A stretch of DNA of 59,262 nt from NCBI RefSeq assembly GCF_002198115.1, contig NZ_NGNR01000006.1, positions 1 to 59,262 on the forward strand. Reading direction: 5' to 3'. The first letter of the stretch is position 1, and every line of letters begins with the position of its first letter. Both the position numbers and the translations under genes were made by a program. This DNA comes from Robiginitalea sediminis (GTDB lineage: Bacteria; Bacteroidota; Bacteroidia; Flavobacteriales; Flavobacteriaceae). This document shows positions 9,208 to 18,320 of the stretch, piece by piece. The notes below the pieces were generated by a model. The model saw only the letters and a program-made list of their open reading frames with translations, did no database searches and was not told the origin of the DNA.

Positions 9208-10176
9208 TTATTCTTTGCCGATTTGCTTCCTGAGGTAGGTCAGGGTTGCATTTAATTCAAACCCCAAAAGGAGGATGTTGGCATTAAGCCAGATATATAC
9301 CATGAGGATCAGCAGGCCGCTGAGGGCCCCGTACAATTCATTGTAGCGGGCAAAACTGTCGATATAGATCCCGAACAGATAGGAGGTCAGGATAATAAGC
9401 AGAGTGGTCATCAGGGCCCCGTAGGAAAAGAACTTGGCCTTTTTGCCCTCTGCCGTCCCGAAATAGTACAGGATGGCAGTGGTGAAATAGGTGAGCAGGA
9501 TAAAGAAGAGCACCTTGCCCACCTGCACCCCTAAAATCTCCCCCTCGTCCAGGACCACCCCGCTGGTGCGGGCGGTAAAGTCTGTGAGATATCCCAGGAT
9601 GTAGAATTCGAAATACACATAGGCCACGGCGCCAAGGATGAGTAACAGGGAGAGGATAAGCCCTACCATAAGGGCATAGGCGTACTGCTTGAAAAAATTC
9701 CGGGTCAGTTCTATATGGTAGCTGTTTTCGAACCCCCCGAAGATGGCATTAACGCCATTGGCCATCAGCAGGATGGAAATCAAAAAGGAGGAGGACAGCC
9801 AACCGCCCCTTTTCTGTTCCCGGATTTGCTGATAAACCTCGGTAAAATAATCGCCCGTGGAAGCCGGCAGGAAGGATTCGAGGAAGCTGAGGAACTGCAC
9901 ATCGAAATTACTGTCGCCCACGCTGGCGTACGGGATCAGGAACGGGATCAGGGTTATCAGGAAAATCAGGAGAGGGAAAATGGCCATAAAGAGACTAAAG
10001 GAAATCGCACTGGCCCGGGTGGAGAGGGCGCCCTGGATAATCCCCTTGACATACATGGCCACCAGGTCGTAAAGGGAAAGGCCTTCGAATGCGGTAAGCT
10101 GGATCCTCCTGAGCAGCGCAATCACCTCGCGGACAACCGGAACCCGGGTCAGGCGTTCTTCCAGAGTACCCCCCAT
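9208..10176 (-). CDS. YihY/BrkB-type inner membrane protein
   Basis: A 322-residue protein with about six hydrophobic segments. It carries the YihY family landmarks ALSTRASAISFSLFMAIFP in the first membrane segment and LLILMVYIWLNANILLLGFELN near the end. The family was once called ribonuclease BN but is regarded as a transporter-like membrane protein of unclear substrate. It starts at the base after the nadC stop, so nadC, this gene and priA may form one transcription unit. Confidence 0.87.
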   Translation of the reverse strand: MGGTLEERLTRVPVVREVIALLRRIQLTAFEGLSLYDLVAMYVKGIIQGALSTRASAISFSLFMAIFPLLIFLITLIPFLIPYASVGDSNFDVQFLSFLESFLPASTGDYFTEVYQQIREQKRGGWLSSSFLISILLMANGVNAIFGGFENSYHIELTRNFFKQYAYALMVGLILSLLLILGAVAYVYFEFYILGYLTDFTARTSGVVLDEGEILGVQVGKVLFFILLTYFTTAILYYFGTAEGKKAKFFSYGALMTTLLIILTSYLFGIYIDSFARYNELYGALSGLLILMVYIWLNANILLLGFELNATLTYLRKQIGKE

Positions 10177-11034
10177 CTAAAGCGCTTTTAAACTTAGGTC
10201 CAGGTTGTGGACCGAGTGGGTAAGGGCACCAGAGGAAATATAGTCCACCCCGCATTCGGCATAGGCGCGGAGGGTTTTTTCATTGATCCCCCCTGAGGAT
10301 TCGGATTGGCAACGCCCGCCGATCAGGGCCACGGCCTCCCGGGTATCCTGGTAATTGAAGTTGTCGAGCAAAATACGGTGGATCCCGGGAGATTGAAGGA
10401 TTTCACGCACTTCGTCCAGGTTACGGGCCTCCACAATGATCTTGAGGTCCCGCCCGGTTTGCTGGAGATAGTCCCGGGTTTTCCGGATAGCGCCGGTAAT
10501 CCCCCCGGCAAAGTCGATGTGGTTGTCCTTGAGCATGATCATATCGTAGAGGGCAAACCGGTGGTTCTCCCCTCCCCCAATCCGCACGGCCCATTTCTCG
10601 AGGGCGCGAATACCCGGAGTGGTCTTGCGGGTATCCAGGATCCGTGCCCCGGTCCCTTCCAACAGCTTTACATAGCGGGCTGTTTTGGTGGCTATGGCGC
10701 TCATCCGTTGCATAGCATTGAGTACCAGGCGTTCTGCCTGTAGGATACTGCGGGAAGCCCCCATGACCCGGAAGGCCACGTCCCCGTGCGATACAGGCGT
10801 CCCATCCGGCAGCACCACTTCCATCTCCAGGCCAGGATCTACCTGGGCGAAAACCTGTTGGGCGAAAGCTACCCCAGCCAGGATGCCGGTATCTTTTATG
10901 AGCAATTGTGCGGCTCCTTGGGCACTTGCAGGAATGCAGGCCAGGGAACTATGGTCCCCGTCCCCTATATCTTCGCGGAGGGAAGTATCGATAATCCGGT
11001 CGATTTCCTTTTGGAATTGCTCGGCTGAAATCAT
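10177..11034 (-). CDS. nadC: Nicotinate-nucleotide diphosphorylase (carboxylating)
   Basis: A 285-residue enzyme of de novo NAD synthesis (quinolinate + PRPP to nicotinate mononucleotide + CO2). Landmarks are REDIGDGDHSS, NAMQRMSAIATKTARYV, ILDTRKTTPGIRALEKWAVRIGGGENHR, and the C-terminal GINEKTLRAYAECGVDYISSGALTHS. The start is placed at MISAEQF (11034). An upstream in-frame start at 11178 would cross the divergent rlmH gene and a -7-like TACTTTAG and has no family match. Confidence 0.94.
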   Translation of the reverse strand: MISAEQFQKEIDRIIDTSLREDIGDGDHSSLACIPASAQGAAQLLIKDTGILAGVAFAQQVFAQVDPGLEMEVVLPDGTPVSHGDVAFRVMGASRSILQAERLVLNAMQRMSAIATKTARYVKLLEGTGARILDTRKTTPGIRALEKWAVRIGGGENHRFALYDMIMLKDNHIDFAGGITGAIRKTRDYLQQTGRDLKIIVEARNLDEVREILQSPGIHRILLDNFNYQDTREAVALIGGRCQSESSGGINEKTLRAYAECGVDYISSGALTHSVHNLDLSLKAL

Positions 11035-11132
11035 GGCGTGGCTTTGGCTTACTAAAGTAGTAAAATGTTCGGTGAAAGCCGGTGGCGTAAGCCCATTTTC
11101 AGGTCTGGCCCCAAAGGTGTACCTTGGCGGTT

Positions 11133-11606
11133 GTGAAACTGGTATTGCTCGCTGTTGGCCCCACAGACAAGGGGGCACTCTCCGACCTCGTTGCGGATTT
11201 TTCCCAGCGGATTTCCCGCTATATCCCTTTCGAAATAAAGTGTATCCCGGATATCCGAAACCGGGGGCAGGCAGACCCCCAGGCCCTGAAACAAAAAGAA
11301 GCCGAACAGCTCCTGAAGCACCTGGATGAGCGGGACATGATCCTGCTGCTGGATGAAACCGGCAAAACCTTTACCTCCCGCCAGTTTGCTGCCTACCTGC
11401 AGAAATGCATGAATGCAGGCCCGAAGCGTGTGGTGTTGGTGATAGGCGGGGCCTATGGCATTGGGGAGCCGCTTCGCCAGCGTGCGGCAGGCAGCGTAAG
11501 CCTCTCCAAAATGACCTTTAACCACCAGGTGGTCCGGCTCATGGCTGTCGAGCAATTATACCGGGGGTTATCCATCCTCAGAGGGGATCCGTACCACAAC
11601 GATTAG
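11133..11606 (+). CDS. rlmH: 23S rRNA (pseudouridine1915-N3)-methyltransferase RlmH
   Basis: A 157-residue SPOUT methyltransferase acting on the 70S ribosome at 23S rRNA position 1915. The knot region VLVIGGAYGIGEPLRQRA and the C-terminus LSKMTFNHQVVRLMAVEQLYRG are diagnostic. The GTG at 11133 gives MKLVLLAVGPT and exactly 157 residues; a TTG at 11124 is a weaker option. It is divergent from nadC. Confidence 0.93.
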   Translation: MKLVLLAVGPTDKGALSDLVADFSQRISRYIPFEIKCIPDIRNRGQADPQALKQKEAEQLLKHLDERDMILLLDETGKTFTSRQFAAYLQKCMNAGPKRVVLVIGGAYGIGEPLRQRAAGSVSLSKMTFNHQVVRLMAVEQLYRGLSILRGDPYHND

Positions 11607-11849
11607 GGAAATAAGGGTGTTGAAAGGCCGGAGGCATCCGTAGGACATGTGCGGGAAGATTAAGGGAACTGCAAGGAAGTTTCAGGGTCAGCGCCGATTT
11701 TTGTAGCGGGTGGGCGGGTGGGTCCCTAAGGCAGAAACACCTCCCGAAACCCCAAAACAACCCTCAAACCACACGATCTAACCAAACCCTAATCAGGTAA
11801 GGCCTGGCAGCCCCAAAAGCAACTACTCACAAAAGAGGACTCAAGGCGA

Positions 11850-13733
11850 TTAATACAGCACCCGGAACTTGATGGTGTGATCTATTTCCTTGAGCGCCTT
11901 AATTACCTTTTTGTTGTAATCCTTGTCCAGGTCCGTAATCACGTAACCCACCTCCGGATCTGTGGAGAGGTACTGCCCCGTAATGTTCATATCGAAGGAG
12001 GCCAGTACCTGGTTGATATGGGCCATTATACCCGGGACGTTCTTGTGGATGTGGAGAAACCGGTGGGCGTTGCGCTGCTTGGGCAGGCGGATATTGGGGA
12101 AATTCACGGCATCTACTGTGTTCCCGGAATTGATGTAATCCATGATCTTATTGGGGACAAAATCCGCAATATCCCGCTGGGCCTCTTCGGTGCTACCCCC
12201 AATGTGCGGGGTGAGGATGACGTTTTCCAGGCCGGCCAGCTCCGTATGGTAAGCGCCGTTGCTGCTGGGCTCTTCCGGGTATACGTCAATCGCCGCACCG
12301 GCGAGTTTACGGCTTTTCAGGGCTTCCACCAGTGCAGGGATGTCTACCACAAAGCCGCGGGAGAGGTTTATGAGGTACGCCCCTTCCCGCATCTGGCCAA
12401 TTTCGCGTGCCCCGATAAAGTTGCGGTTTGCCGGGTTGTCGTCCACATGGAGGGTTACCACATCGGACACATTGAGCAAATCCTCCAGGGCGTCGCACTT
12501 TACGGCATTGCCCAGGGCCAGTTGCTCATCTACGTCGTAGTAATACACCCGCATCCCCATGGCCTCGGCCAGCACGGACAACTGCTTCCCGATATTACCG
12601 TACCCGACAATCCCCAGGTTTTTACCCCGGATCTCCCGGGAATTAGCGGCCGTTTTATTCCATTGCCCGCCATGAATTTCCGTGCTGCGGGGGAAAATAC
12701 TCCGCATCAGGACAATGATCTCCCCAATGGCGAGTTCCACCACGGAGCGCGTATTGCTGTACGGGGCATTGAACACAACCACACCTTTGTTTTTGGCGTA
12801 TTCCAGGTCTATCTGCGTGGTACCGATACAAAAAGCCCCCACCACCAGGAGTTTGTTCGCCGCGTCCAGAACCTTCCGGGTTACCTGGGTTTTGGAGCGT
12901 ATCCCCAGCACATGCACGCCTTTTATCTTTTCTATCAGCTCCTCTTCGGACAGGCTGTGTTTGATCAGTTCTACCGTAAAGCCATCTTCGGTGAGGTTCT
13001 CAAAGGCGGCCGGGTGTACGTTTTCCAACAACAAGATCTTAATCCGGTTCTTGGGGTAAGACAGGTTTCTGGGTAAATCGTTCACAAATAAAAATTCATC
13101 GAGGTTAGGCGCCACGTGGTCTGCATGTCGCGTGGCCTTGGCGCGGTGTACATTTTCGGTGTAGGCGAAAAACTTATGGGCGATGCCCGCCTCCCGCATC
13201 ACATAGTCGCTGTAGCCATCGCCTATGACCTGCACCTCCCCTTCCAGGTTCAGTGCGCGCAGGCAGTCTATTTTTCCGTTATGGGCGGCCAGGTAGTTCT
13301 CGGTATCGAAGCCGATGATGTTCCCCTCCGCATCGAATTCGAAGGTATTGGCATAGACCCGGTCTTCCGGAATGTTGTACTCCGACACTATGGGCACGAT
13401 AAATTCCTTGAACCCGGCTGAAATCACATAAATATCGTCGGCATAAGTGGCGAAGAATTCCCGGTTGGAGGTGATGGATTTGGAGATTTTCTGACGCAGG
13501 GCACCAATTAGTGGCTCCAGGTCATTTCGGTGGGCTCCGAGGAGGCGGATGCGGCGCTCCAGGGATTCGGTAAATGAAATATCCCCATCTATCCCGAGGT
13601 TGGTGATTTCCTGAATCTCACGGATAATCTGCTCCCGGTCTTCCCGGTCTCCCAGGGTTATCTCTGCCAGGACATCCAGGGCTTCTACCTGTGTCAGGGT
13701 GCTGTCAAAATCGAAGACGAATTTCCGGCTCAC
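11850..13733 (-). CDS. serA: Phosphoserine phosphatase / phosphoglycerate dehydrogenase fusion
   Basis: A 627-residue fusion. Residues 1 to about 210 are a HAD phosphatase of the SerB type: nucleophile motif DFDSTLT, motif II SAGFKE, the Lys in HNGKIDC and motif IV GDGYSD are all intact. Residues about 230-540 are a D-3-phosphoglycerate dehydrogenase: substrate loops AFCIGTTQID and NAPYSNTRSVVELAIGE, the NAD motif GYGNIG, and catalytic Arg (LSRGF), Glu (PEEPS) and His (TPHIGG). Residues about 557-627 are an ACT domain, probably for serine feedback. It would catalyse steps one and three of serine synthesis; serC is not in the window. No flanking operon partner. Confidence 0.92.
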   Translation of the reverse strand: MSRKFVFDFDSTLTQVEALDVLAEITLGDREDREQIIREIQEITNLGIDGDISFTESLERRIRLLGAHRNDLEPLIGALRQKISKSITSNREFFATYADDIYVISAGFKEFIVPIVSEYNIPEDRVYANTFEFDAEGNIIGFDTENYLAAHNGKIDCLRALNLEGEVQVIGDGYSDYVMREAGIAHKFFAYTENVHRAKATRHADHVAPNLDEFLFVNDLPRNLSYPKNRIKILLLENVHPAAFENLTEDGFTVELIKHSLSEEELIEKIKGVHVLGIRSKTQVTRKVLDAANKLLVVGAFCIGTTQIDLEYAKNKGVVVFNAPYSNTRSVVELAIGEIIVLMRSIFPRSTEIHGGQWNKTAANSREIRGKNLGIVGYGNIGKQLSVLAEAMGMRVYYYDVDEQLALGNAVKCDALEDLLNVSDVVTLHVDDNPANRNFIGAREIGQMREGAYLINLSRGFVVDIPALVEALKSRKLAGAAIDVYPEEPSSNGAYHTELAGLENVILTPHIGGSTEEAQRDIADFVPNKIMDYINSGNTVDAVNFPNIRLPKQRNAHRFLHIHKNVPGIMAHINQVLASFDMNITGQYLSTDPEVGYVITDLDKDYNKKVIKALKEIDHTIKFRVLY

Positions 13734-13884
13734 GGTCTGGCTGTTTTCAGGGGGTGAAGATAATCAGAAAAACCATCTTGCGGTAGTGGTGCCGCCCAAA
13801 ATCGGGCTGGTGTTACAAAGCCGTCCGGCATTGTTACAGTCCCAACCCAACCCCCCGGAAAGGATTCCCCCCGGATAGCGTGTA

Positions 13885-14580
13885 TCAGTTCAAACCCGTC
13901 ACTATAAGGCCGGCACCAATGGCCATACCAAAACTGAGAAGGGTGCCAATGAGGATATACTCCGTCCATTTTCGGTTGTTGCTCTCCCTCAGGTCATTGA
14001 ACCGGAAAACCGACTTGGCGGCAATCAGTAGTCCAATGGCTTCCCACCGGTCCAGCAGAATAAAAAGGAACACCAGCAACCGTTCCAAAATCCCGATAAA
14101 CATACCCGCGCCGGGCAGGGAGGTATGGTCGAGGGAAATCTGGCGGGAAAGTCCTTCGAGGAGTTTGGCATTGATGATGGCAGCCGGGTAGGTCACGAAA
14201 AGCAATCCCGTAACGACGCGCCAGTCGAGTCCTTCGAAAAACCCTTGAACATAGTCCCATGTTCCCGGCCAGGTAGCGACAACCACCAACACGGCAAGAT
14301 GGGCTGCCTGGTCCCACAGGAAAGGCAACAGCGGATTGGATTCGCGTTTAACCGCGTAGAGTTTCACCAGGTCTATCAGACCGTGGGAAAGTGCTATTGC
14401 CAGGGCAGGCTTCCAGGCCTGTACATCCCAGAGCAGCAGCATAACCAGGCCAAAATGGATGGCCGTATGGAGGTAGAAAAACCAGGATGCCGCCTTTTTG
14501 GCTTGTTTGTGAACCAGCCAGCGGGTGGGCTGCAGCAGGAAATCTCCCAGCAGGTGTGCCAGCAACAACTTTACGAACAT
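13885..14580 (-). CDS. DUF3307 domain-containing membrane protein
   Basis: A 231-residue integral membrane protein with about six hydrophobic stretches. It starts MFVKLLLAHLLGDFLLQP, the usual opening of DUF3307 proteins, whose function is unknown. The ATG at 14580 overlaps the end of the SatD gene by 10 bases; the longer in-frame ORF up to 14832 is only a shadow inside satD. The overlap suggests translational coupling and a shared job with SatD, a recurrent pair. Confidence 0.82.
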   Translation of the reverse strand: MFVKLLLAHLLGDFLLQPTRWLVHKQAKKAASWFFYLHTAIHFGLVMLLLWDVQAWKPALAIALSHGLIDLVKLYAVKRESNPLLPFLWDQAAHLAVLVVVATWPGTWDYVQGFFEGLDWRVVTGLLFVTYPAAIINAKLLEGLSRQISLDHTSLPGAGMFIGILERLLVFLFILLDRWEAIGLLIAAKSVFRFNDLRESNNRKWTEYILIGTLLSFGMAIGAGLIVTGLN

Positions 14581-15191
14581 GCCTCCAGGTATTTGAGGTA
14601 ATCCTTCCGGTAGTACTCCAGCAATTCGAGAATTAGGTCCAGGCGGGCCCGGGACATGCGCTGGCTTACCGCAGATTGCCTGATTCCCAAACCTTCTGCC
14701 AACTCTTTTTGGGACGCCTCCGGGGCATCCAGGGCCAGGGCAACAATCTCCGCGGAGACCTGGCTCCATTGATCCATAATATGCAGCGCAAATTTCAGCA
14801 GCAGGTTCAGGCTGCGGTCTGCCATATGGCAATGGCTGGCCACCTGCATCCGGAGTTTTTGTTCTCTTAAGGTCCCGAAAACACGGCCGGAATAGTGATA
14901 GGCCGGCCCATTGGATTCCGCAATTCGGTCTGCCCGGTATTCCTCCTCGCCCAGCCCCAGGCCAATGCGCACATCCATCCCGGGCCAGGATCTTACAAGT
15001 GCTTTCAGAGCAATGGCCTTTTCCAGTGCTATGGGATAGGGCAGGCGGACCTGGAATTCATCCCCGCGGTATATTTCCCAATCGGCAGGTTCCTGGCCTA
15101 AACCGGAAAGGAACCGCTTCAATTGCGGCATCCACTGTGTTACTGGCTGTGCCGAGGAATGAATCAGGTCTGCTGTGAGAACGGCTATCAA
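14571..15191 (-). CDS. SatD family protein
   Basis: A 206-residue protein of the SatD family. It opens MIAVLTADLIHSS and has the RGDEFQV and VRIGLGLGEE segments seen in these proteins. The C-terminal part (QKELAEGLGIRQSAVSQRMSRA) is a helix-turn-helix, so it may be a DNA-binding sensor. It precedes and overlaps the DUF3307 membrane gene. The name comes from a Streptococcus gene near the SRP system; its function here is not known. Confidence 0.78.
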   Translation of the reverse strand: MIAVLTADLIHSSAQPVTQWMPQLKRFLSGLGQEPADWEIYRGDEFQVRLPYPIALEKAIALKALVRSWPGMDVRIGLGLGEEEYRADRIAESNGPAYHYSGRVFGTLREQKLRMQVASHCHMADRSLNLLLKFALHIMDQWSQVSAEIVALALDAPEASQKELAEGLGIRQSAVSQRMSRARLDLILELLEYYRKDYLKYLEACS

Positions 15192-15260
15192 AATATTATC
15201 TTTTTAGCTTATTTTTTATATTATTATTAAATATACTTATATATCGGTAAATAAGCAAAT

Positions 15261-15731
15261 TTAAAACCACCGCCGTACCGCCTTACAATACTGCCGGTAC
15301 TTCTCCCCGAAACGACTCCCAAGAACCCGCTCTTCCGGGATGATCTGAAATCGGTTCATATAACTGACAAACAACCCCGCTGTTACCGCATTAAAAGCAT
15401 TGCCCAAATACAACCCCCAGGCCAGCAGGACCAGGAGTAGCGCCAGGTACATAGGGTTGCGACTAAAGCGGTAGAGCCCCCCGGTTACCAGTGCCCGGGC
15501 TTCCCCGGGCCTATGGGGGTTAACGGAGGTCTTGCGCCATAGAAACTGCACCAGGGCCCACCCCCCTACAATCAATCCGGCCGCCCCAAGGACACGCTGG
15601 AGCCAAATCCGGCCGAAAAAGTCGAACTCCCCCGCAGGGAGTAACCGGGCCAGGGCATACATCACGGCCGCAAAGCCGAGGAATACCAAGGCAGGCGGGA
15701 TTTTCAATTCCAGGTTTTGGCCGGCAGACAT
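15261..15731 (-). CDS. Isoprenylcysteine carboxyl methyltransferase-like membrane protein
   Basis: A 156-residue protein with four hydrophobic segments. The C-terminal part carries the ICMT/phospholipid methyltransferase signature: VTGGLYRFSRNPMYLALL followed by a conserved Glu pair region (IIPEERVL) and FGEKYRQYCKAVRRW. Such proteins use S-adenosylmethionine at the membrane, but bacterial substrates are mostly unknown. It is divergent from rdgB, with an AT-rich 69-bp gap before satD. Confidence 0.8.
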   Translation of the reverse strand: MSAGQNLELKIPPALVFLGFAAVMYALARLLPAGEFDFFGRIWLQRVLGAAGLIVGGWALVQFLWRKTSVNPHRPGEARALVTGGLYRFSRNPMYLALLLVLLAWGLYLGNAFNAVTAGLFVSYMNRFQIIPEERVLGSRFGEKYRQYCKAVRRWF

Positions 15732-15744
15732 ACCTCAAATGTAC

Positions 15745-15752
15745 TATTTTTG
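15745..15752 (+). promoter_or_regulatory. -7 element TATTTTTG of rdgB
   Basis: A TAnnTTTG match 28 bases before the rdgB ATG (15781), in the short divergent gap with the ICMT-like gene. The nearest TTG upstream is about 25 bases away, so the -33 box is poor. Confidence 0.45.
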
Positions 15753-15780
15753 GGGTTCCGATAAACCCAGGGCAGTCACC

Positions 15781-16362
15781 ATGGAAAAAGAACTGGTATT
15801 TGCGACGCACAACCCCCATAAATTTGAAGAGGTACAGCAAATGATGCCGAAAGGACTCCGGTTGCTGTCCCTTTCGGACATCGGATGTACGGAAGAGATC
15901 CCGGAAACCGAGCAAACCCTGGAGGGAAATGCCCGCCTGAAGGCCCAGCACGTGCGCCAGCGTTATGGCTATGACTGCATTGCCGACGATACGGGGCTGG
16001 AAGTGGATGCTCTGAACGGGGCACCGGGGGTGTATTCCGCCAGATACGCCGGCCCAGGAGCCGATGCCCAGGCCAACACCGCAAAGCTACTGCAGGCCCT
16101 TTCCGGCAATGCCCGCAGAAATGCCCGCTTCAGGACCGTAATCGTCCTGACCGAAGGCAGTGCCTTTCGCTATTTCGAAGGCGTGGCCGAAGGTGAAATC
16201 CTGGAAGCCCCCAGGGGACATGGTGGGTTCGGATATGATCCCGTATTCCGGCCCTCGGGATACTCCTGCAGCTTTGCAGAACTTACCCCGGAGGAGAAAA
16301 ATGCCATCAGCCACCGGGGCAAGGCCTTCCGCGCCCTGCAGGATTATATGGCCAGGTATTAG
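15781..16362 (+). CDS. rdgB: RdgB/HAM1 non-canonical purine NTP pyrophosphatase
   Basis: A 193-residue housecleaning enzyme that hydrolyses dITP, ITP and XTP to monophosphates. Diagnostic segments are FATHNPHKFEEV, ADDTGLEVDALNGAPGVYSARYAG, and the C-terminal GHGGFGYDPVFRPSGY followed by KNAISHRGKAF. The start is the ATG 28 bases after a -7 element; upstream codons in the same frame have no family match. Confidence 0.94.
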   Translation: MEKELVFATHNPHKFEEVQQMMPKGLRLLSLSDIGCTEEIPETEQTLEGNARLKAQHVRQRYGYDCIADDTGLEVDALNGAPGVYSARYAGPGADAQANTAKLLQALSGNARRNARFRTVIVLTEGSAFRYFEGVAEGEILEAPRGHGGFGYDPVFRPSGYSCSFAELTPEEKNAISHRGKAFRALQDYMARY

Positions 16363-16433
16363 TCCGGGCGATTTCCCCGGGAACCCGCGGCGGAACACCT
16401 GTAAAAAAAGGACGTTATGTCGAATATTAGCGG

Positions 16434-16441
16434 TATCTTTG
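16434..16441 (+). promoter_or_regulatory. -7 element TATCTTTG of the DEAD-box helicase gene
   Basis: A perfect TAnnTTTG match 76 bases upstream of the helicase ATG. This leaves an untranslated leader longer than most in this window, which fits the regulated leaders often seen for cold-shock helicases (an inference). Confidence 0.4.
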
Positions 16442-16517
16442 CCCGAGAATTTCCATCGCCCATCCCCGCACCCTGAAACGATCAGGTAGCCGAAGCGCGG
16501 TTGATCCACCACACCAC

Positions 16518-18248
16518 ATGTCTACATTTACCGACTTGGGGCTTAGTGCCCCCGTTTTGAAAGCCATAGCAGCGCTGGGCTTCGAACACCCAACTGAAAT
16601 ACAGCAAAAAGCCATCCCTCAACTCCTCAGCGGCGATTCCGACCTGGTAGCCCTGGCCCAGACCGGGACCGGAAAAACGGCCGCCTTCGGGCTGCCCCTG
16701 TTGGAACGAATAGCCCCGGAATCCCGTACTACCCAGGCCATTATCCTGGCTCCAACCCGGGAACTCTGCCTGCAAATCACAACTGAAATGCAGTCCTACG
16801 CCCGCTATCTGAAAGGCGTTTCCATAGTGGCCGTTTACGGTGGCGCTTCGATTCAGGAACAGGCACGTGCCCTGAAGCGCGGGGCCCAGGTTGTAGTTGC
16901 AACCCCCGGCCGTATCAAGGACATGATTTCCAGGGGTCTGGCCGATGTCTCCCGGGTGGAATACTGTGTATTGGATGAAGCCGATGAGATGCTTAATATG
17001 GGTTTTTACGAAGACCTGACCGATATCCTGTCGCATACCCCGGCAGATAAATCCACCTGGCTGTTTTCCGCCACCATGCCCGATGCGGTCGCGCGGATAG
17101 CCCGGGATTTTATGCACCACCCCTCCGAGGTAACCGTGGGGGGGCGTAATGAATCTACGGCCACGGTACGCCATGAATACTATGTGGTTGGCGGCCGTGA
17201 GCGGTATGCTGCCCTTAAGCGGTTGGCCGATGCCAACCCCGGGTTGTTTTCCGTCATTTTCTGCCGCACCAAACGGGATGCCCAAAAAGTAGCTGAGAAA
17301 CTCATCGAAGACGGGTATAATGCCGGTGCCCTGCATGGCGATCTTAGTCAGAACCAACGGGACCTGGTTATGGGTGCCTTCCGCAAACGCCAGCTGCAGT
17401 TGCTGGTGGCCACGGATGTGGCCGCCCGGGGAATCGATGTGGACGATGTGACCCACGTAATCCACTACCAGCTCCCGGACGAAACGGAGACCTATACCCA
17501 CCGCAGTGGCAGAACCGGAAGGGCCGGAAAATCCGGGATTTCCCTGATTATCCTCACCCGATCCGAACGCGGCCGCATCCGCGCCCTGGAGCGCATCACC
17601 GGAAGGCCTTTCGAAGAAAAACCACTTCCCTCCGGGATGGAAATCTGCGAAATACAGCTCTACCACCTGGCCGATTCCATCCGCAATACCGAAATCCACC
17701 CGGAAGTCAAGACCTTCCTCCCGGCCGTTAAGGACTTGCTGGAAGGCCTGGATCGGGATGCCCTTATTGCCAAAATGGTCTCCGTGGAATTCAGCCGGTT
17801 TGCCGAATTCTACGCCCGCAACGAGGACCCAAAGGGAAGTACCGAAGGCCAGAGGGGCGAAACGCCGCTACCTCACGGCGGGCAGGCGCGGTTCTTTATC
17901 AATGTGGGAGAACGCGACGGCCTGGACTGGATGATCCTCAAGGATATGCTCAAGGAAGCTACCGGCCTGGGCAAGGAGGATATCTTTAAAGTGGAAACCA
18001 AAGACAGCTTTTCTTTCTTCAGTACGGAAGCCGATGTCGCCCCGCTCATCCTGGAAAGCCTGAAGGGCGCCCATCTGGAAGGCAGGGCCATCAAGGTGGA
18101 ACTCACAGACGGACCGCCTCCGGGAAAAGGGGGCAAAAAACCCTGGAAAAAAGGCGGAAAAAAAACCTACGGCAAAAAGGGGAAACCCTATAGCAAAGGC
18201 CCGGGTGCAAAAGGAAAAAAGCGCAAAAAAACCACTGGTAAGCGGTAG
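16518..18248 (+). CDS. DEAD/DEAH-box RNA helicase with DbpA RNA-binding domain
   Basis: A 576-residue ATP-dependent RNA helicase of the DeaD/CsdA type. The Q motif (GFEHPTEIQQKAIP), Walker A (AQTGTGKTAA), PTREL, DEAD (VLDEADEML), SAT (FSATMP), ARGIDVDDV and HRSGRTGRAGK motifs are all present in order. After residue about 450 comes a DbpA/CsdA RNA-binding domain (RFFINVGERDGLD), then a basic Lys/Gly-rich tail from about residue 535 (GKKPWKKGGKK). It probably acts in ribosome assembly or mRNA turnover. Confidence 0.95.
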   Translation: MSTFTDLGLSAPVLKAIAALGFEHPTEIQQKAIPQLLSGDSDLVALAQTGTGKTAAFGLPLLERIAPESRTTQAIILAPTRELCLQITTEMQSYARYLKGVSIVAVYGGASIQEQARALKRGAQVVVATPGRIKDMISRGLADVSRVEYCVLDEADEMLNMGFYEDLTDILSHTPADKSTWLFSATMPDAVARIARDFMHHPSEVTVGGRNESTATVRHEYYVVGGRERYAALKRLADANPGLFSVIFCRTKRDAQKVAEKLIEDGYNAGALHGDLSQNQRDLVMGAFRKRQLQLLVATDVAARGIDVDDVTHVIHYQLPDETETYTHRSGRTGRAGKSGISLIILTRSERGRIRALERITGRPFEEKPLPSGMEICEIQLYHLADSIRNTEIHPEVKTFLPAVKDLLEGLDRDALIAKMVSVEFSRFAEFYARNEDPKGSTEGQRGETPLPHGGQARFFINVGERDGLDWMILKDMLKEATGLGKEDIFKVETKDSFSFFSTEADVAPLILESLKGAHLEGRAIKVELTDGPPPGKGGKKPWKKGGKKTYGKKGKPYSKGPGAKGKKRKKTTGKR

Positions 18249-18320
18249 TTAATGCCGTCCTAAAATTTGGCAAAGACCCGGTTTTTTTACGTTCTTAGCG
18301 GGGACAATCCAAATGGTTCT

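Noticed and set aside
11607-11849. Possible small RNA or gene between rlmH and serA
   Set aside because: No start with coding pattern, no terminator and no promoter element on either strand that I could see.
16482-17699. 405-residue antisense open frame
   Set aside because: It is a shadow of the DEAD-box helicase gene on the other strand, with Gly/His/Gln-rich composition and no domain.
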